In this document: positions 53,502 to 61,831 of the stretch, piece by piece
How the letters are laid out: every line of letters begins with the position of its first letter
Numbering within the stretch: position 1 is the stretch's first letter
Assembly (NCBI GenBank): GCA_021811615.1
Contig: JAJZNW010000093.1
Coordinates: forward strand, 41,921 to 105,920
Length of the DNA: 64,000 nt
Direction of reading: 5' to 3'
From: Bacteroidota bacterium
GTDB lineage: Bacteria > Bacteroidota > Ignavibacteria > Kryptoniales > JAKASW01
Translations under genes and position numbers: made by a program
The notes under the pieces: model-generated
Database searches by the model: none
The model's input: only the letters and a program-made list of their open reading frames with translations
What the model was told of the DNA's origin: nothing

Positions 53502-54446
53502 TCACGCTATTCCCAGTTTCTCCTTGAAGTATCCGATGGTTCTCCTGAGACCTTCCAGCCGGGGGACCTTCGGCTCCCAGCCGAGTATTTCACGCGCGCG
53601 AGCGATGTCCGGCTGACGGACCTTCGGGTCGTCCTGAGGGAGAGGCCTGAATGCGACCTTACTCCTGCTCCCAGTCAGCTCAATTATCTCTTTCGCGAAC
53701 TGGAGAATTGTAATCTCGTCGGGGTTGCCGATGTTGACAGGCTCGCTGTAGTTCGACCTCAGCAGCCTGACGATCCCTTCGACGAGGTCGTCGACATAGC
53801 AGAAGCTTCGCGTCTGGGTCCCGTCGCCGAAGGCGGTGAGGTCTTTCCCGGTCAGCGCCTGTTCCATGAAGGCCGGGAGCACGCGCCCGTCGTCGAGTCT
53901 CATGCGCGGGCCGAACGTATTGAATATCCTGACGATTCTCGTGTCGAGGTTGTGATAGCGGTGGTACGCCATGGTCATCGCCTCCGAGAATCGTTTTGCC
54001 TCGTCATATACTCCCCGGACACCGATTGGGTTCACGTTCCCCCAGTAGTCCTCGCGCTGAGGGTGAACGAGCGGGTCTCCGTAGGTCTCGCTCGTCGATG
54101 CGAGGAGATAGCGGGCTCCTTTTGCCTTGGCGAGACCTAGCGTCTTGTGAGTCCCGAGCGACCCGACCTTGAGAGTCTGGATTGGAAGTTTCAGGTAATC
54201 GATCGGGGAAGCCGGGCTGGCAAAGTGGAGCACCGCGTCGACTTTTCCCTCGACATAAATGAAATCCGTGACGTTGTACTGGACGAACCTGAACTTCGGA
54301 TTTCCAAGGAGGTGCGCTATGTTATCGGGGCTTCCGGTAATGAAGTTATCGAGGCAAATTACTTCGTCTCCCTCGGAGATGAATCTGTCGCAGAGGTGAG
54401 ACCCGATGAAACCGGCACCGCCGGTGATGAGGACTGTTGAGCTCAT
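53502..54446 (-). CDS. UDP-glucuronic acid decarboxylase (UDP-xylose synthase)
   Basis: A 314-residue extended SDR enzyme converting UDP-glucuronate to UDP-xylose with bound [15 protein letters not shown] (9-20) binds the dinucleotide; the active site has Glu120 (TSETYGDP) and Tyr147-x3-Lys151 (GVYDEAK). [14 protein letters not shown] and [13 protein letters not shown] match UXS closely. Together with ugd 0.7 kb upstream it supplies UDP-xylose for exopolysaccharide. A four-helix-bundle gene and a TAC-type minisatellite separate the two. Confidence 0.95.
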   Translation of the reverse strand: MSSTVLITGGAGFIGSHLCDRFISEGDEVICLDNFITGSPDNIAHLLGNPKFRFVQYNVTDFIYVEGKVDAVLHFASPASPIDYLKLPIQTLKVGSLGTHKTLGLAKAKGARYLLASTSETYGDPLVHPQREDYWGNVNPIGVRGVYDEAKRFSEAMTMAYHRYHNLDTRIVRIFNTFGPRMRLDDGRVLPAFMEQALTGKDLTAFGDGTQTRSFCYVDDLVEGIVRLLRSNYSEPVNIGNPDEITILQFAKEIIELTGSRSKVAFRPLPQDDPKVRQPDIARAREILGWEPKVPRLEGLRRTIGYFKEKLGIA

Positions 54447-54490
54447 TTATGCACTTTCCTTTTTTTGCGGTTTGGGAGAAACTTGCAGAC

Positions 54491-54610
54491 AGTAAGCAGG
54501 AAATAGTATGTAGTAGGTAGAAATCAGAATGTAGTAGGTAGAACTCAGTAGGCAGTAGGTAGAAATTAGTAGGTAGCAGGTAGAAAATAGTAGGTAGCAA
54601 GCAGGAAGTA
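54491..54610. repeat. GTAGTAGGTAG-type minisatellite
   Basis: About six imperfect units of AGTAGGTAGAAAT with GTAG variants. It lies downstream of the four-helix-bundle gene. Its inverse complement words (CTACCTACT) occur on the other side of that gene at 55085-55135. Confidence 0.8.
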
Positions 54611-54680
54611 CACAGGGAACCGGGCTGGCGGTTTTTCGGATCGAGCTCTGGTTCGTAGCCTCTGAGACTGAGAAGCCGAT

Positions 54681-55070
54681 TCAGTGACAAAATTTTTCGG
54701 GTTGATTGATCATGCTGTTCAGCATCTTGTTAACATCGGAATACTTGTCAAGCAAATTCACCTTTTTCTCGACGGGCAGATAACCATGGTCATGCGAAAA
54801 CTCGATCCAGACTTCGGTCTCTCCTGCCTCAGCTGCCGAATCGACGAGCTTGCTGACAAACGACTTCGGGTATCGTCTTTTGTACCACGCTTCCGCGATA
54901 TTTGCCGGGACAGAACGTGACGATCTGCGTATCTGGTCGACGAGCGAATATTTTTCTTCTTTGGGAAATCCCTTCGTCTCCTCGAAAACATCGAGTGCAA
55001 GTTGATACGACAGCTGAAAAACTTTCAAGTCTCTAAAACCACGATATCCAGTTCTCGCCTCAGCGTCCAT
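54681..55070 (-). CDS. Four-helix-bundle protein (23S rRNA intervening-sequence family)
   Basis: A 129-residue protein of the TIGR02436 type: FRDLKVFQLSYQLALDVFE, then EKYSLVDQIRRSSRSVPANIAEAW with the hallmark Arg-Arg-Ser and Pro-x-Asn-Ile-Ala-Glu, and a C-terminal helix. I chose ATG 55070 with GGAGGAGG directly ahead; a GTG seven codons upstream is possible. The family function is unknown; relatives include DGR accessory protein Avd. It lies between ugd and UXS and is bordered by inverse minisatellites. Confidence 0.88.
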   Translation of the reverse strand: MDAEARTGYRGFRDLKVFQLSYQLALDVFEETKGFPKEEKYSLVDQIRRSSRSVPANIAEAWYKRRYPKSFVSKLVDSAAEAGETEVWIEFSHDHGYLPVEKKVNLLDKYSDVNKMLNSMINQPEKFCH

Positions 55071-55084
55071 ACCTCCTCCTTCCT

Positions 55085-55135
55085 CTTCCACTTACTACCT
55101 ACTGCTTACTACTTACTACATACTACTTACTTCAA
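55085..55135. repeat. CTACTACTTACT-type minisatellite
   Basis: Repeats of ACTTACTAC/CTACTGC just upstream of the four-helix-bundle start. It is the inverse complement type of the array at 54491-54610, so the gene sits between inverted low-complexity repeats. Confidence 0.75.
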
Positions 55136-55146
55136 GCGCCTACCTG

Positions 55147-56448
55147 CTACTTCCGCCCTATCCCGTAATACTCGAACCCCGAGGCTCTCACCTTGTCAGG
55201 ATTGTAGATATTCCGTCCGTCGAAGATCACGTGTCCCTTCATGAGGGTCTTCATCTTCTCGAAGTCGGGCTCGCGGAACTCCTGCCATTCAGTGACGAGA
55301 ACGAGCGCGTCGGCGCCTTTAAGCGCGGCATATTCGTCTTTCGCATAGGAAATCTTCTTCCCGAATAACTTCCCGGCGTTTTCCATCGCTACAGGATCGA
55401 AGGCACAAATCTCGGCACCGCTCTGAAGGAGGTTCTCGATGACGACTATCGCAGGGGCTTCGCGCATATCGTCTGTCTTCGGCTTGAAAGAGAGGCCCCA
55501 GAGGGCGAATCTTTTCCCCTTCAAACCGTCGCCGAAGCGTGCGCGGATTTTCTGCGGCATGAGTTTCTTCTGCTCCTCGTTGACCGTGTCGACGGCGGAG
55601 ACGACAGAAGTGTCGACGGAGGCTTCTTCTCCGATCTTGATAAGCGCCTTGACATCTTTCGGGAAGCAGCTCCCTCCCCAGCCGATGCCGGGGAAGAGGA
55701 ACTTCGAGCCGATGCGGTTGTCGTAGCCGATTGCGGTCCTCACCTTGTCGACATCGGCGCCGAGCTTCTCGCAGAGCCTGGCGATCTCGTTCATGAAGGA
55801 GATCTTCGTCGCCAGGAATGCGTTTGCCGCGTACTTCACAAGCTCGGAGCTTCTGGTTTCCATTACGAGTATCGGCGCACCGGTGCGGACGAACGGCTCG
55901 TAGAGCTCGCGGAGCATCTTCTCCGCTTTCTCGTTCTCCACACCGACGACGACCCTGTCCGGGAACATGAAGTCCTGGATGGCATTCCCTTCCTTGAGGA
56001 ACTCCGGGTTGGAGGCGACGACAAACTCGCTCCTGTTGTAGCGTTTGAATATCTCACGGATCTTGTCGGCTGTGCCGACGGGGACGGTGCTCTTGGTCAC
56101 GATGACCTTGAAGCCGTCGGTGGTCTTCGCGATGTCCTCGGCGACCTGCATCACATATTTGAGGTCGGCACTGCCGTCGGCGCCGGGAGGAGTAGGGAGA
56201 CAGAGGAAGATCATATCGGACTTCCCCACCGCGTCCTGAAGCGAAGAAGTAACGGACAACCTTCCGGCTTTCAGGTTTCTTTGGAGAAGCGGTTCGAGAC
56301 CCGGCTCATATATCGGGGAAATCCCTTTCTTGAGTTGTGACACCTTCCTGGCGTCGACATCCATGCAGATGACCTTGTTTCCGGTCTCGGCGAAACAGGT
56401 TCCTGTTACAAGTCCGACGTAGCCTGTGCCGATAATGGAGATATTCAT
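55147..56448 (-). CDS. ugd: UDP-glucose 6-dehydrogenase
   Basis: Oxidises UDP-glucose to UDP-glucuronate with two NAD+. It is 433 residues. N-terminal IGTGYVGLVTG binds NAD; NPEFLKEG and GGSCFPKD hold catalytic Glu and Cys261, and SELVKYAANAFLA has the Lys205 region. LKGKRFALWGLSFKP marks the C-terminal domain. It feeds the downstream UDP-xylose synthase. The ATG is close to a small non-coding region with AT-rich repeats. Confidence 0.97.
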   Translation of the reverse strand: MNISIIGTGYVGLVTGTCFAETGNKVICMDVDARKVSQLKKGISPIYEPGLEPLLQRNLKAGRLSVTSSLQDAVGKSDMIFLCLPTPPGADGSADLKYVMQVAEDIAKTTDGFKVIVTKSTVPVGTADKIREIFKRYNRSEFVVASNPEFLKEGNAIQDFMFPDRVVVGVENEKAEKMLRELYEPFVRTGAPILVMETRSSELVKYAANAFLATKISFMNEIARLCEKLGADVDKVRTAIGYDNRIGSKFLFPGIGWGGSCFPKDVKALIKIGEEASVDTSVVSAVDTVNEEQKKLMPQKIRARFGDGLKGKRFALWGLSFKPKTDDMREAPAIVVIENLLQSGAEICAFDPVAMENAGKLFGKKISYAKDEYAALKGADALVLVTEWQEFREPDFEKMKTLMKGHVIFDGRNIYNPDKVRASGFEYYGIGRK

Positions 56449-56774
56449 GACATTCTCCTATGAAGAAATTCTCACTAGTTGTTCAATTATTACGCATTCA
56501 GTTCAATCGCCGAATTACACGGAACAGTATAGCGAATGGGGAGGAATAATGGAATAGGAACTTCAAGCAGGCCGACCATGCCGGGCGGGAGCCAGGAATG
56601 AAATAGCACAAATAGAAAGAGGCCGCCAGCATTGCGCGAGCAGCCTCTTGTTCGAGAATTTTGAATTCTAAATTCTCAATTTTGAATTAGCTACAGCTCA
56701 TTTCCGTTTTGCCGCATTCAATTCGATGACACACCTGATTCAATTGAGAATTAAAAATTCAAAATTTAGAATTC
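56449..56774. other. 326-bp intergenic region with inverted AT-rich repeats
   Basis: Non-coding. Its left part holds the ugd upstream region. The right part (56653-56774) holds two AT-rich units in inverse orientation. Nothing else is recognised. Confidence 0.5.
56653..56774. repeat. Pair of inverted AT-rich units at the 3' end of the Wzz-like gene
   Basis: Unit 1 (about 56655-56689, GAATTTTGAATTCTAAATTC...) and unit 2 (about 56741-56774, ...TTCAAAATTTAGAATTC) are inverse copies separated by about 50 bp. Unit 2 abuts the TAA stop of the Wzz-like gene at 56775-56777. Related units recur at 61.4-64 kb. Confidence 0.75.
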
Positions 56775-57830
56775 TTACGTCCCCTTAATGTACCCCACAT
56801 ACTTTCGAATATTTTCCATGAATCCGAGATAAAGAGCTGAGAACAGGGCTGAAAGGAACATGACGATAATAAGAATTTTCAGCTTAGCGGGACCGGCTTT
56901 CAGGACGGGGTTCCCCGCATAGCTCTCGACATTGACAATAGGTGTATCCTTAATGACGTCGATCTTCGCGAGCTCATACTGCTTGCTCAACTCCAGGTAA
57001 ACGGAGCCAAGGATGTCGACATTTCGCGAGAGCCGGGACTGCTCGAGCAACAGCTCCGGCGACTGTATCACGACTCGATTCTGTTCTCTGAAATCTCTGA
57101 GTCTATCCTCGGCGATCCTAAGGGAATCTTTCACCTGGCCGATCCGCTTCTCGATATAAAGGAGCTGGTCCGAAGCGTACGACTTGCGCTTGGTCCTGAT
57201 GTAGTTGTCGAGCGATTCGACAGCCTTGTTGACGACTTCGGCCGAGAGAGCCGCCTCAGGCATCTTTACCGTAACCGTCAGGATTTTCGTCATTCGGTCG
57301 ACATCCGTGCTGAGGTGCCCCTTGACAAGTGATTGGTATGCTTGAAGGAACATCTCCCTCTTCTCCAGCGGCGGGGGGAGGTGCTTGTCAGGTTTGATCT
57401 TCAAATATTGAATCAGGTTAACCGAGTCCGGATACCCGGAGGTCATATATTTTGCGTCGATGACCTGCCTTAGAACCACCTCGCTTGTCAGAAGGTTCTG
57501 GTACACATCGGTTGGAGTACCGCCTCCTACGCTCACTCCCGCAAGCGAAGCTAATCCGCTCAGCTGACTCAGGGTCGTCTCCTTGGCGCCATAATCGGGA
57601 AGGATCGTAACCGTGCTCGTATAATAGTCCTTCACGAAAAACAGCAGCACAACAAGTGCGACGGCCAGAACAGCGCCATTAAAATAGAGGAACTTCCTTT
57701 TTTCCCGCCAGAGCGCCACAATATGCGGACGGAGCTTCTCGACGGTGCGTCGGAAGCCCTCTTCGAAAGAGATCTCCTCGTCGTCTTCAAGTGGCGGTAA
57801 ATTTGTGTTCTGTGAATCCGAATCAGTCAT
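56775..57830 (-). CDS. Wzz-type polysaccharide chain-length/co-polymerase protein
   Basis: A 351-residue protein with transmembrane segments at about 48-66 and 318-337, and a long periplasmic region between them rich in coiled coil (about 210-290). The first periplasmic strand TSTVTILPDYG is typical of Wzz/GumC-like polysaccharide co-polymerases. There is no C-terminal tyrosine kinase domain; a short tail (ENIRKYVGYIKGT) follows the second helix. It would set chain length with the exporter encoded upstream at 58.4-60.8 kb. Confidence 0.9.
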   Translation of the reverse strand: MTDSDSQNTNLPPLEDDEEISFEEGFRRTVEKLRPHIVALWREKRKFLYFNGAVLAVALVVLLFFVKDYYTSTVTILPDYGAKETTLSQLSGLASLAGVSVGGGTPTDVYQNLLTSEVVLRQVIDAKYMTSGYPDSVNLIQYLKIKPDKHLPPPLEKREMFLQAYQSLVKGHLSTDVDRMTKILTVTVKMPEAALSAEVVNKAVESLDNYIRTKRKSYASDQLLYIEKRIGQVKDSLRIAEDRLRDFREQNRVVIQSPELLLEQSRLSRNVDILGSVYLELSKQYELAKIDVIKDTPIVNVESYAGNPVLKAGPAKLKILIIVMFLSALFSALYLGFMENIRKYVGYIKGT

Positions 57831-57885
57831 TTAAAAACCCATGTCATTGAGGTTTGGAGAAATGTCAACTGAAAGTGACAGCAAA

Positions 57886-58242
57886 TCATTTCCTTTTCAA
57901 ATAGCGGGTAAGGCCTGCAAGTTGGGCACGGACTAGGTTCATTTCTCCCAGTAACTTTGTCGAGTCTTGCGGCTGAAGGAACCCCAAACGCCCGCTCAGG
58001 ATCGTTTGAGTCTCCAACTCAGCCAACGACCCCTGAGAGATGCAGAGAAATCTGGCAAATTCCTTTGCCGATACCCTCGCGGCTCCTTCTGCTATGTTCG
58101 ATGGAACCGACACCGCCGCCCTTCGCATCTGATTCGCCAGGCCGTACAGTTCACTTTGCGGGTAATTCGCGGTAAACTTGTATACCTCGTGAGCAAGCTC
58201 CATCGAATTCTTCCATGCATCGAGATCCTTATGAGTCCTCAT
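57886..58242 (-). CDS. Four-helix-bundle protein (23S rRNA intervening-sequence family)
   Basis: A 118-residue TIGR02436-type protein: HKDLDAWKNSMELAHEVYK, YPQSELYGLANQMRRAAVSVPSNIAEGAAR (quoted in parts; key residues Arg-Arg-Ala, Pro-Ser-Asn-Ile-Ala-Glu-Gly), then FARFLCISQGSLAELETQ. This is the best-conserved of the three copies in the locus. It sits between the Wzz-like and exporter genes on the same strand, next to an 8-bp tandem array. Function unknown. Confidence 0.92.
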   Translation of the reverse strand: MRTHKDLDAWKNSMELAHEVYKFTANYPQSELYGLANQMRRAAVSVPSNIAEGAARVSAKEFARFLCISQGSLAELETQTILSGRLGFLQPQDSTKLLGEMNLVRAQLAGLTRYLKRK

Positions 58243-58297
58243 ATAATACCCCCTTTTTAGTGATTCCCTACCAATGAAAACGCCTCAATATTACATC

Positions 58298-58372
58298 ACT
58301 CTGTTACTCTGTCACTCTGTCACTCTGTTACTCTGTCACTCTGTTACTCTGTCACTCTGTTACTCTGTTACT
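58298..58372. repeat. Tandem 8-bp array (ACTCTGTY)n
   Basis: About nine uninterrupted units of ACTCTGT followed by C or T, between the four-helix-bundle gene and the exporter stop (58385). The two unit types alternate irregularly. Such an array is prone to slippage. Confidence 0.92.
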
Positions 58373-58384
58373 TCCCTGCCATCG

Positions 58385-60793
58385 CTACAGCCTGCTGATA
58401 GTCAGCACCAGCACTGCCGTCGAGCTCACCACCGTAATTATATCTCTTATGATCGGCCAGACGTCGCTGGTAGTCTTAATGTACGAAGGGACGTAAATCG
58501 TGGTACCTGAGAGAATAGGAGGATTTGGCAGGAGGAAAAAGCCTGAAGTGTGCCACTTCATGCCGTTGGGGAGTATCACAATTTCGCGGCCTTCTGCCGA
58601 AGTCGAAGTGTATCCACCCGCCTGGTTGACGTAATAAGACAGACCTGCTCCTTCTTTGTAAGGGACAGTCGAAGGCAGGCCGACGTCGCCGACGACCGTA
58701 ACCGTATGCGGATTCGGCGGGACGACGACAGTGTCGTTCGGCATTAACCTGAGATTGTAAATTGAAGTTCGGTGCTCAGCTACATCATGCCACAGGATCG
58801 GAATACGATTACCAAACTGCGCATTGAATTGAGAGCGATCAATCATGGGCTGGCCGCCATACACCCTCATAAATGTGGTATCGGATATCGGCACTGAACG
58901 TAGATTTTCAATTAATGGGTTGTACCTTATCACATACATTCCCTGGGGGTATGCCCCACTCATGAAGCCGCCGGCGCGTTTGATGAAGTCGGAAAGTCTC
59001 TCGCCCCTACGCAGGATAGCATACTCGCCCGGGAATACGACTTCGCCCTTCAAATATACGCCGTTCTCAAATGTCTTCGCCGTATCCGGACGAATGAGCA
59101 CTTTGTCGAAGTCCTTAAGCATGAATGCTTTATCGGGAGGAACATCCCAGTACTCGGCAGGGAGGTTGACCGTGAGCTTGCTGGCGTAGATGTCCGCGCT
59201 GACAGTGTCGAGTCTCGCGATCTCAATATCCTGAGTCGTCGCGGAATCGTTCAATCCTCCCGCCCGGATGATAAGGTCGCTCAATGTCATATTCTTATAC
59301 CTGTGATACGTTCCCGGGTGCCTGACATTACCGAATATCTGGACCCATCGGACCGGATAGAAAGTCGTATCCTTGAAAACATGTATCGAATCAAGGTTGG
59401 CAAGTGAAAGATTATCGGACGGATTTCCTGCCAGGGCTTTCTCCAGATTGAACGACAACATCTCCTTCTTCTCAGAAGGAAGTGTCCTGATGAGCAGCGC
59501 ATCCCCCATGAACGCGTCGGGAAATACGCTGTCGGCCGCGGAGATGAGGTCGCGGACTGTCATGCCGGGAGTCAGCTCATAAACACCGGGCTGTCTGACG
59601 TCACCGGAAATAGTCACCATGTTCTGCGGCCTGTTGTTGATAGTGTCTATCGTGACCACATCCCCATCGTCAAGTTTGAATTTGCTCGAATCGAGTGCTG
59701 AAACTGAACTGAAATTCAGATCAATACTTAGAATATCATTTTCGTAATCGGCCCTCTGGCTGAATGGGATAACGCGGTCGATATGCACAGTCTGGAAATA
59801 GGCATTGAATGTCAGCCCGCTCGCATATTTCAGCAAGTCGCCCAGAGTCTCGCCTTTCTTAAGTTCATAAATGGCGGGACGGAATACACTTCCTCTGATT
59901 GCGACCCGTTTCCCAACCGGTGGTACAAATACTATGTCGCCGTCGTTGAGGCGGATGTCCTTCGACTGGTCGCCGTTAATCAGGTAATCGTAGAGATCGA
60001 TGTGGTCGACGACTTTCCCGTCACGGAGGACCTCGATATTGCGCATCGAGCCGTTGATGTCCGGCCCGCCGGAGTAGTAAAGCGCCGTGAACGCAGAAGA
60101 GAGAGCCGGAAGAGTGTAACCTCCGGGTTTTTTGACCTCACCGAGGACATAAATCTTCACACTCCTGAGCTGACCGGTCGACACGTTCAGGTGTGTCCTC
60201 GCCTCACCGCCAATTGGAAGCAGCGATGCGTAAACTCTCGACAGGCGCTCAAAGAGTTTTTGGCGCAACTGTTTCATGTCGAGACCGTTGACGCTGATCA
60301 GGCCGACATTGGGGATGTAAATGTCTCCATTCTTGGAAACAAAAAGGTCCTGCACCAGTTGAGTCTCGCCCCAAAGCGATATTACAATTTCATCTCCAGG
60401 GCCAATCACATAATTAACGGGGGTAGGGACGTTCGACGCAGGCTGGAACGTCGTAGGCGAATAAGTGAACACGTTATATCCGAAAGCGGGGAGGCTGTCG
60501 GCGCCGGCCCGGTTGGCGAACGCCGGGACGAAGTAACCGGATGCAGGCCCGGGAGGCGGCGGCGTGATCGCAGCCTGCGAATGTGACGGCGTGGCTACCG
60601 ACGAGGGCGGCAATGTCGGAGCCTGCGTACCCTGGCTCTGTTCGTACTGACGGACCTGACTTGTATCGACATTGTATCCCATGGCTGCGGCGCGTTGCTG
60701 GATCTGCTGAGAGGTGAGATCGTTCACTTGCGCAAAGGCGGGCGTCAGCGGGACTAAAGCAAGAAGGATACAATAATGGAGGATTCTTTTCAT
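58385..60793 (-). CDS. Wza-type polysaccharide export protein with multiple SLBB domains
   Basis: An 802-residue exported protein with a signal peptide (cleavage near TPAFAQ). A Pro/Gln-rich linker leads to the polysaccharide-export domain (about 135-215, YVIGPGDEIVISLWGE), then about six SLBB repeats with the pattern GEVKKPGGY, GDVRQPGVY, GNVRHPGTY, GEVVFPGEY. A C-terminal hydrophobic helix (about 775-800) could span the outer membrane as in Wza. No lipobox Cys is seen. It would form the outer-membrane channel for the exopolysaccharide. Confidence 0.93.
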   Translation of the reverse strand: MKRILHYCILLALVPLTPAFAQVNDLTSQQIQQRAAAMGYNVDTSQVRQYEQSQGTQAPTLPPSSVATPSHSQAAITPPPPGPASGYFVPAFANRAGADSLPAFGYNVFTYSPTTFQPASNVPTPVNYVIGPGDEIVISLWGETQLVQDLFVSKNGDIYIPNVGLISVNGLDMKQLRQKLFERLSRVYASLLPIGGEARTHLNVSTGQLRSVKIYVLGEVKKPGGYTLPALSSAFTALYYSGGPDINGSMRNIEVLRDGKVVDHIDLYDYLINGDQSKDIRLNDGDIVFVPPVGKRVAIRGSVFRPAIYELKKGETLGDLLKYASGLTFNAYFQTVHIDRVIPFSQRADYENDILSIDLNFSSVSALDSSKFKLDDGDVVTIDTINNRPQNMVTISGDVRQPGVYELTPGMTVRDLISAADSVFPDAFMGDALLIRTLPSEKKEMLSFNLEKALAGNPSDNLSLANLDSIHVFKDTTFYPVRWVQIFGNVRHPGTYHRYKNMTLSDLIIRAGGLNDSATTQDIEIARLDTVSADIYASKLTVNLPAEYWDVPPDKAFMLKDFDKVLIRPDTAKTFENGVYLKGEVVFPGEYAILRRGERLSDFIKRAGGFMSGAYPQGMYVIRYNPLIENLRSVPISDTTFMRVYGGQPMIDRSQFNAQFGNRIPILWHDVAEHRTSIYNLRLMPNDTVVVPPNPHTVTVVGDVGLPSTVPYKEGAGLSYYVNQAGGYTSTSAEGREIVILPNGMKWHTSGFFLLPNPPILSGTTIYVPSYIKTTSDVWPIIRDIITVVSSTAVLVLTISRL

Positions 60794-61356
60794 ACAAACC
60801 TTATTGTTAAGTAACAGAATTTACGAAGTGTTAACCGGATCGGGCCTTCGTGTCCTTCAATGTCATAAAACGGCACCAGCCCATACCTTAAGACCGGCAC
60901 GATCCGCGACAATTTGCTCCAATGGCTTCGCACAGCTTCGCCACCTGAGTCCCGCCAGACCCATTGGCACATCACAGCCGCGGCATTTCCTCTGAAATGC
61001 GACGGCTTACATCCTCCGAATTCGCTTCCTACTCAAAGATGAAACGAATGTTCGGCATTCTTAAGGAAGTGGACAAGGCTGCCGCCCGATGTCAAACAAA
61101 AGCGGTCATAAGCCTTGCGGTCGGCGATGTCCGGACTGAAGTGAAAACACCTCTGCGAAGGAAACCTACAGAACTAGTCTACCAAAACTACAGCCGCCTC
61201 GATTGGACGCTAACGTCTCCTTCGATCCATGGGTAAAGATAATGAGGCATTCAAAAAAGTCAAATGCCTTAACTCACCCCCAAGTGACCTTCTTGCAGAA
61301 AGTTGTGGGATATCGTTCCAAAATCACACAAGCCCTGAAAAACATCAAGAATTCTA
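60794..61356. other. Non-coding upstream region of the exporter gene
   Basis: No protein family is recognised in the short frames here. It includes an imperfect hairpin around 60976-61008 (GCATTT/AAATGC within GCCG/CGGC arms). The right end grades into the satellite that begins at about 61357. Together with the satellite the gene-free stretch is about 1 kb. Confidence 0.5.
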
Positions 61357-61831
61357 ATTCCCTAAACCTCGTGCCTCGCAGTCTGGCGGACGCCAAAGAA
61401 ATGTCTCAACTTCCGCAGAAAGAAAGCCTTGCCCTTGCCAATTCAAAATTCAAAATTGAGAATTTAGAATTCTAATTCCCCCGAATCTCACACCCGGCAA
61501 TCCATCGGACAACCGGCCAATCTCTCCGATTCCTCCGAAACAAGCCTGGCTCTTGCCAATTCAAAATTCAAAATTGAGAATTTAAAATTCTAATTCCCTA
61601 AACCTCGTGCCTCGCAGTCTGGCGGACGCCAAAGAAATGTCTCAACTTCCGCAGAAAGAAAGCCTTGCCCTTGCCAATTCAAAATTTAGAATTGAGAATT
61701 TAAAATTCTAATTCCCCCGACTCTCACACCCGGCAATCCATCGGACAACCGGCCAATCTCTCCGATTCCTCCGAAACAAGCCTGGCTCTTGCCAATTCAA
61801 AATTCAAAATTGAGAATTTAAAATTCTAATT
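61357..61831. repeat. 118-bp satellite: AT-rich unit alternating with two 79-bp spacers
   Basis: Four 39-bp AT-rich units (CAATTCAAAATT...AATTCTAATT) start at 61439, 61557, 61675 and 61793, exactly 118 bp apart. Spacers of 79 bp alternate A-B-A-B: A at 61360 and 61596, B at 61478 and 61714. Copies of A are identical or nearly so, as are copies of B, giving a 236-bp higher-order period. A and B are equal in length and look distantly related (both end in AGCCT...CTTGC). The last unit overlaps the degT stop. Confidence 0.9.

Noticed and set aside
54346..54690. A minus-strand frame with repeated FYLLPT/FYLLHT peptides
   Set aside because: The peptide repeat is simply the translation of the GTAGTAGG minisatellite, and the rest overlaps the start of the UXS gene out of frame.
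61203..61475. A 90-codon plus-strand frame ahead of the satellite
   Set aside because: Its second half is spacer A and an AT-rich unit; no ribosome site or conserved motif.
61357..61831. Regularly spaced repeats that could suggest a CRISPR array
   Set aside because: The repeat units are AT-rich and palindromic with 79-bp spacers; the spacers themselves repeat (A, B, A, B), and no cas genes are present.
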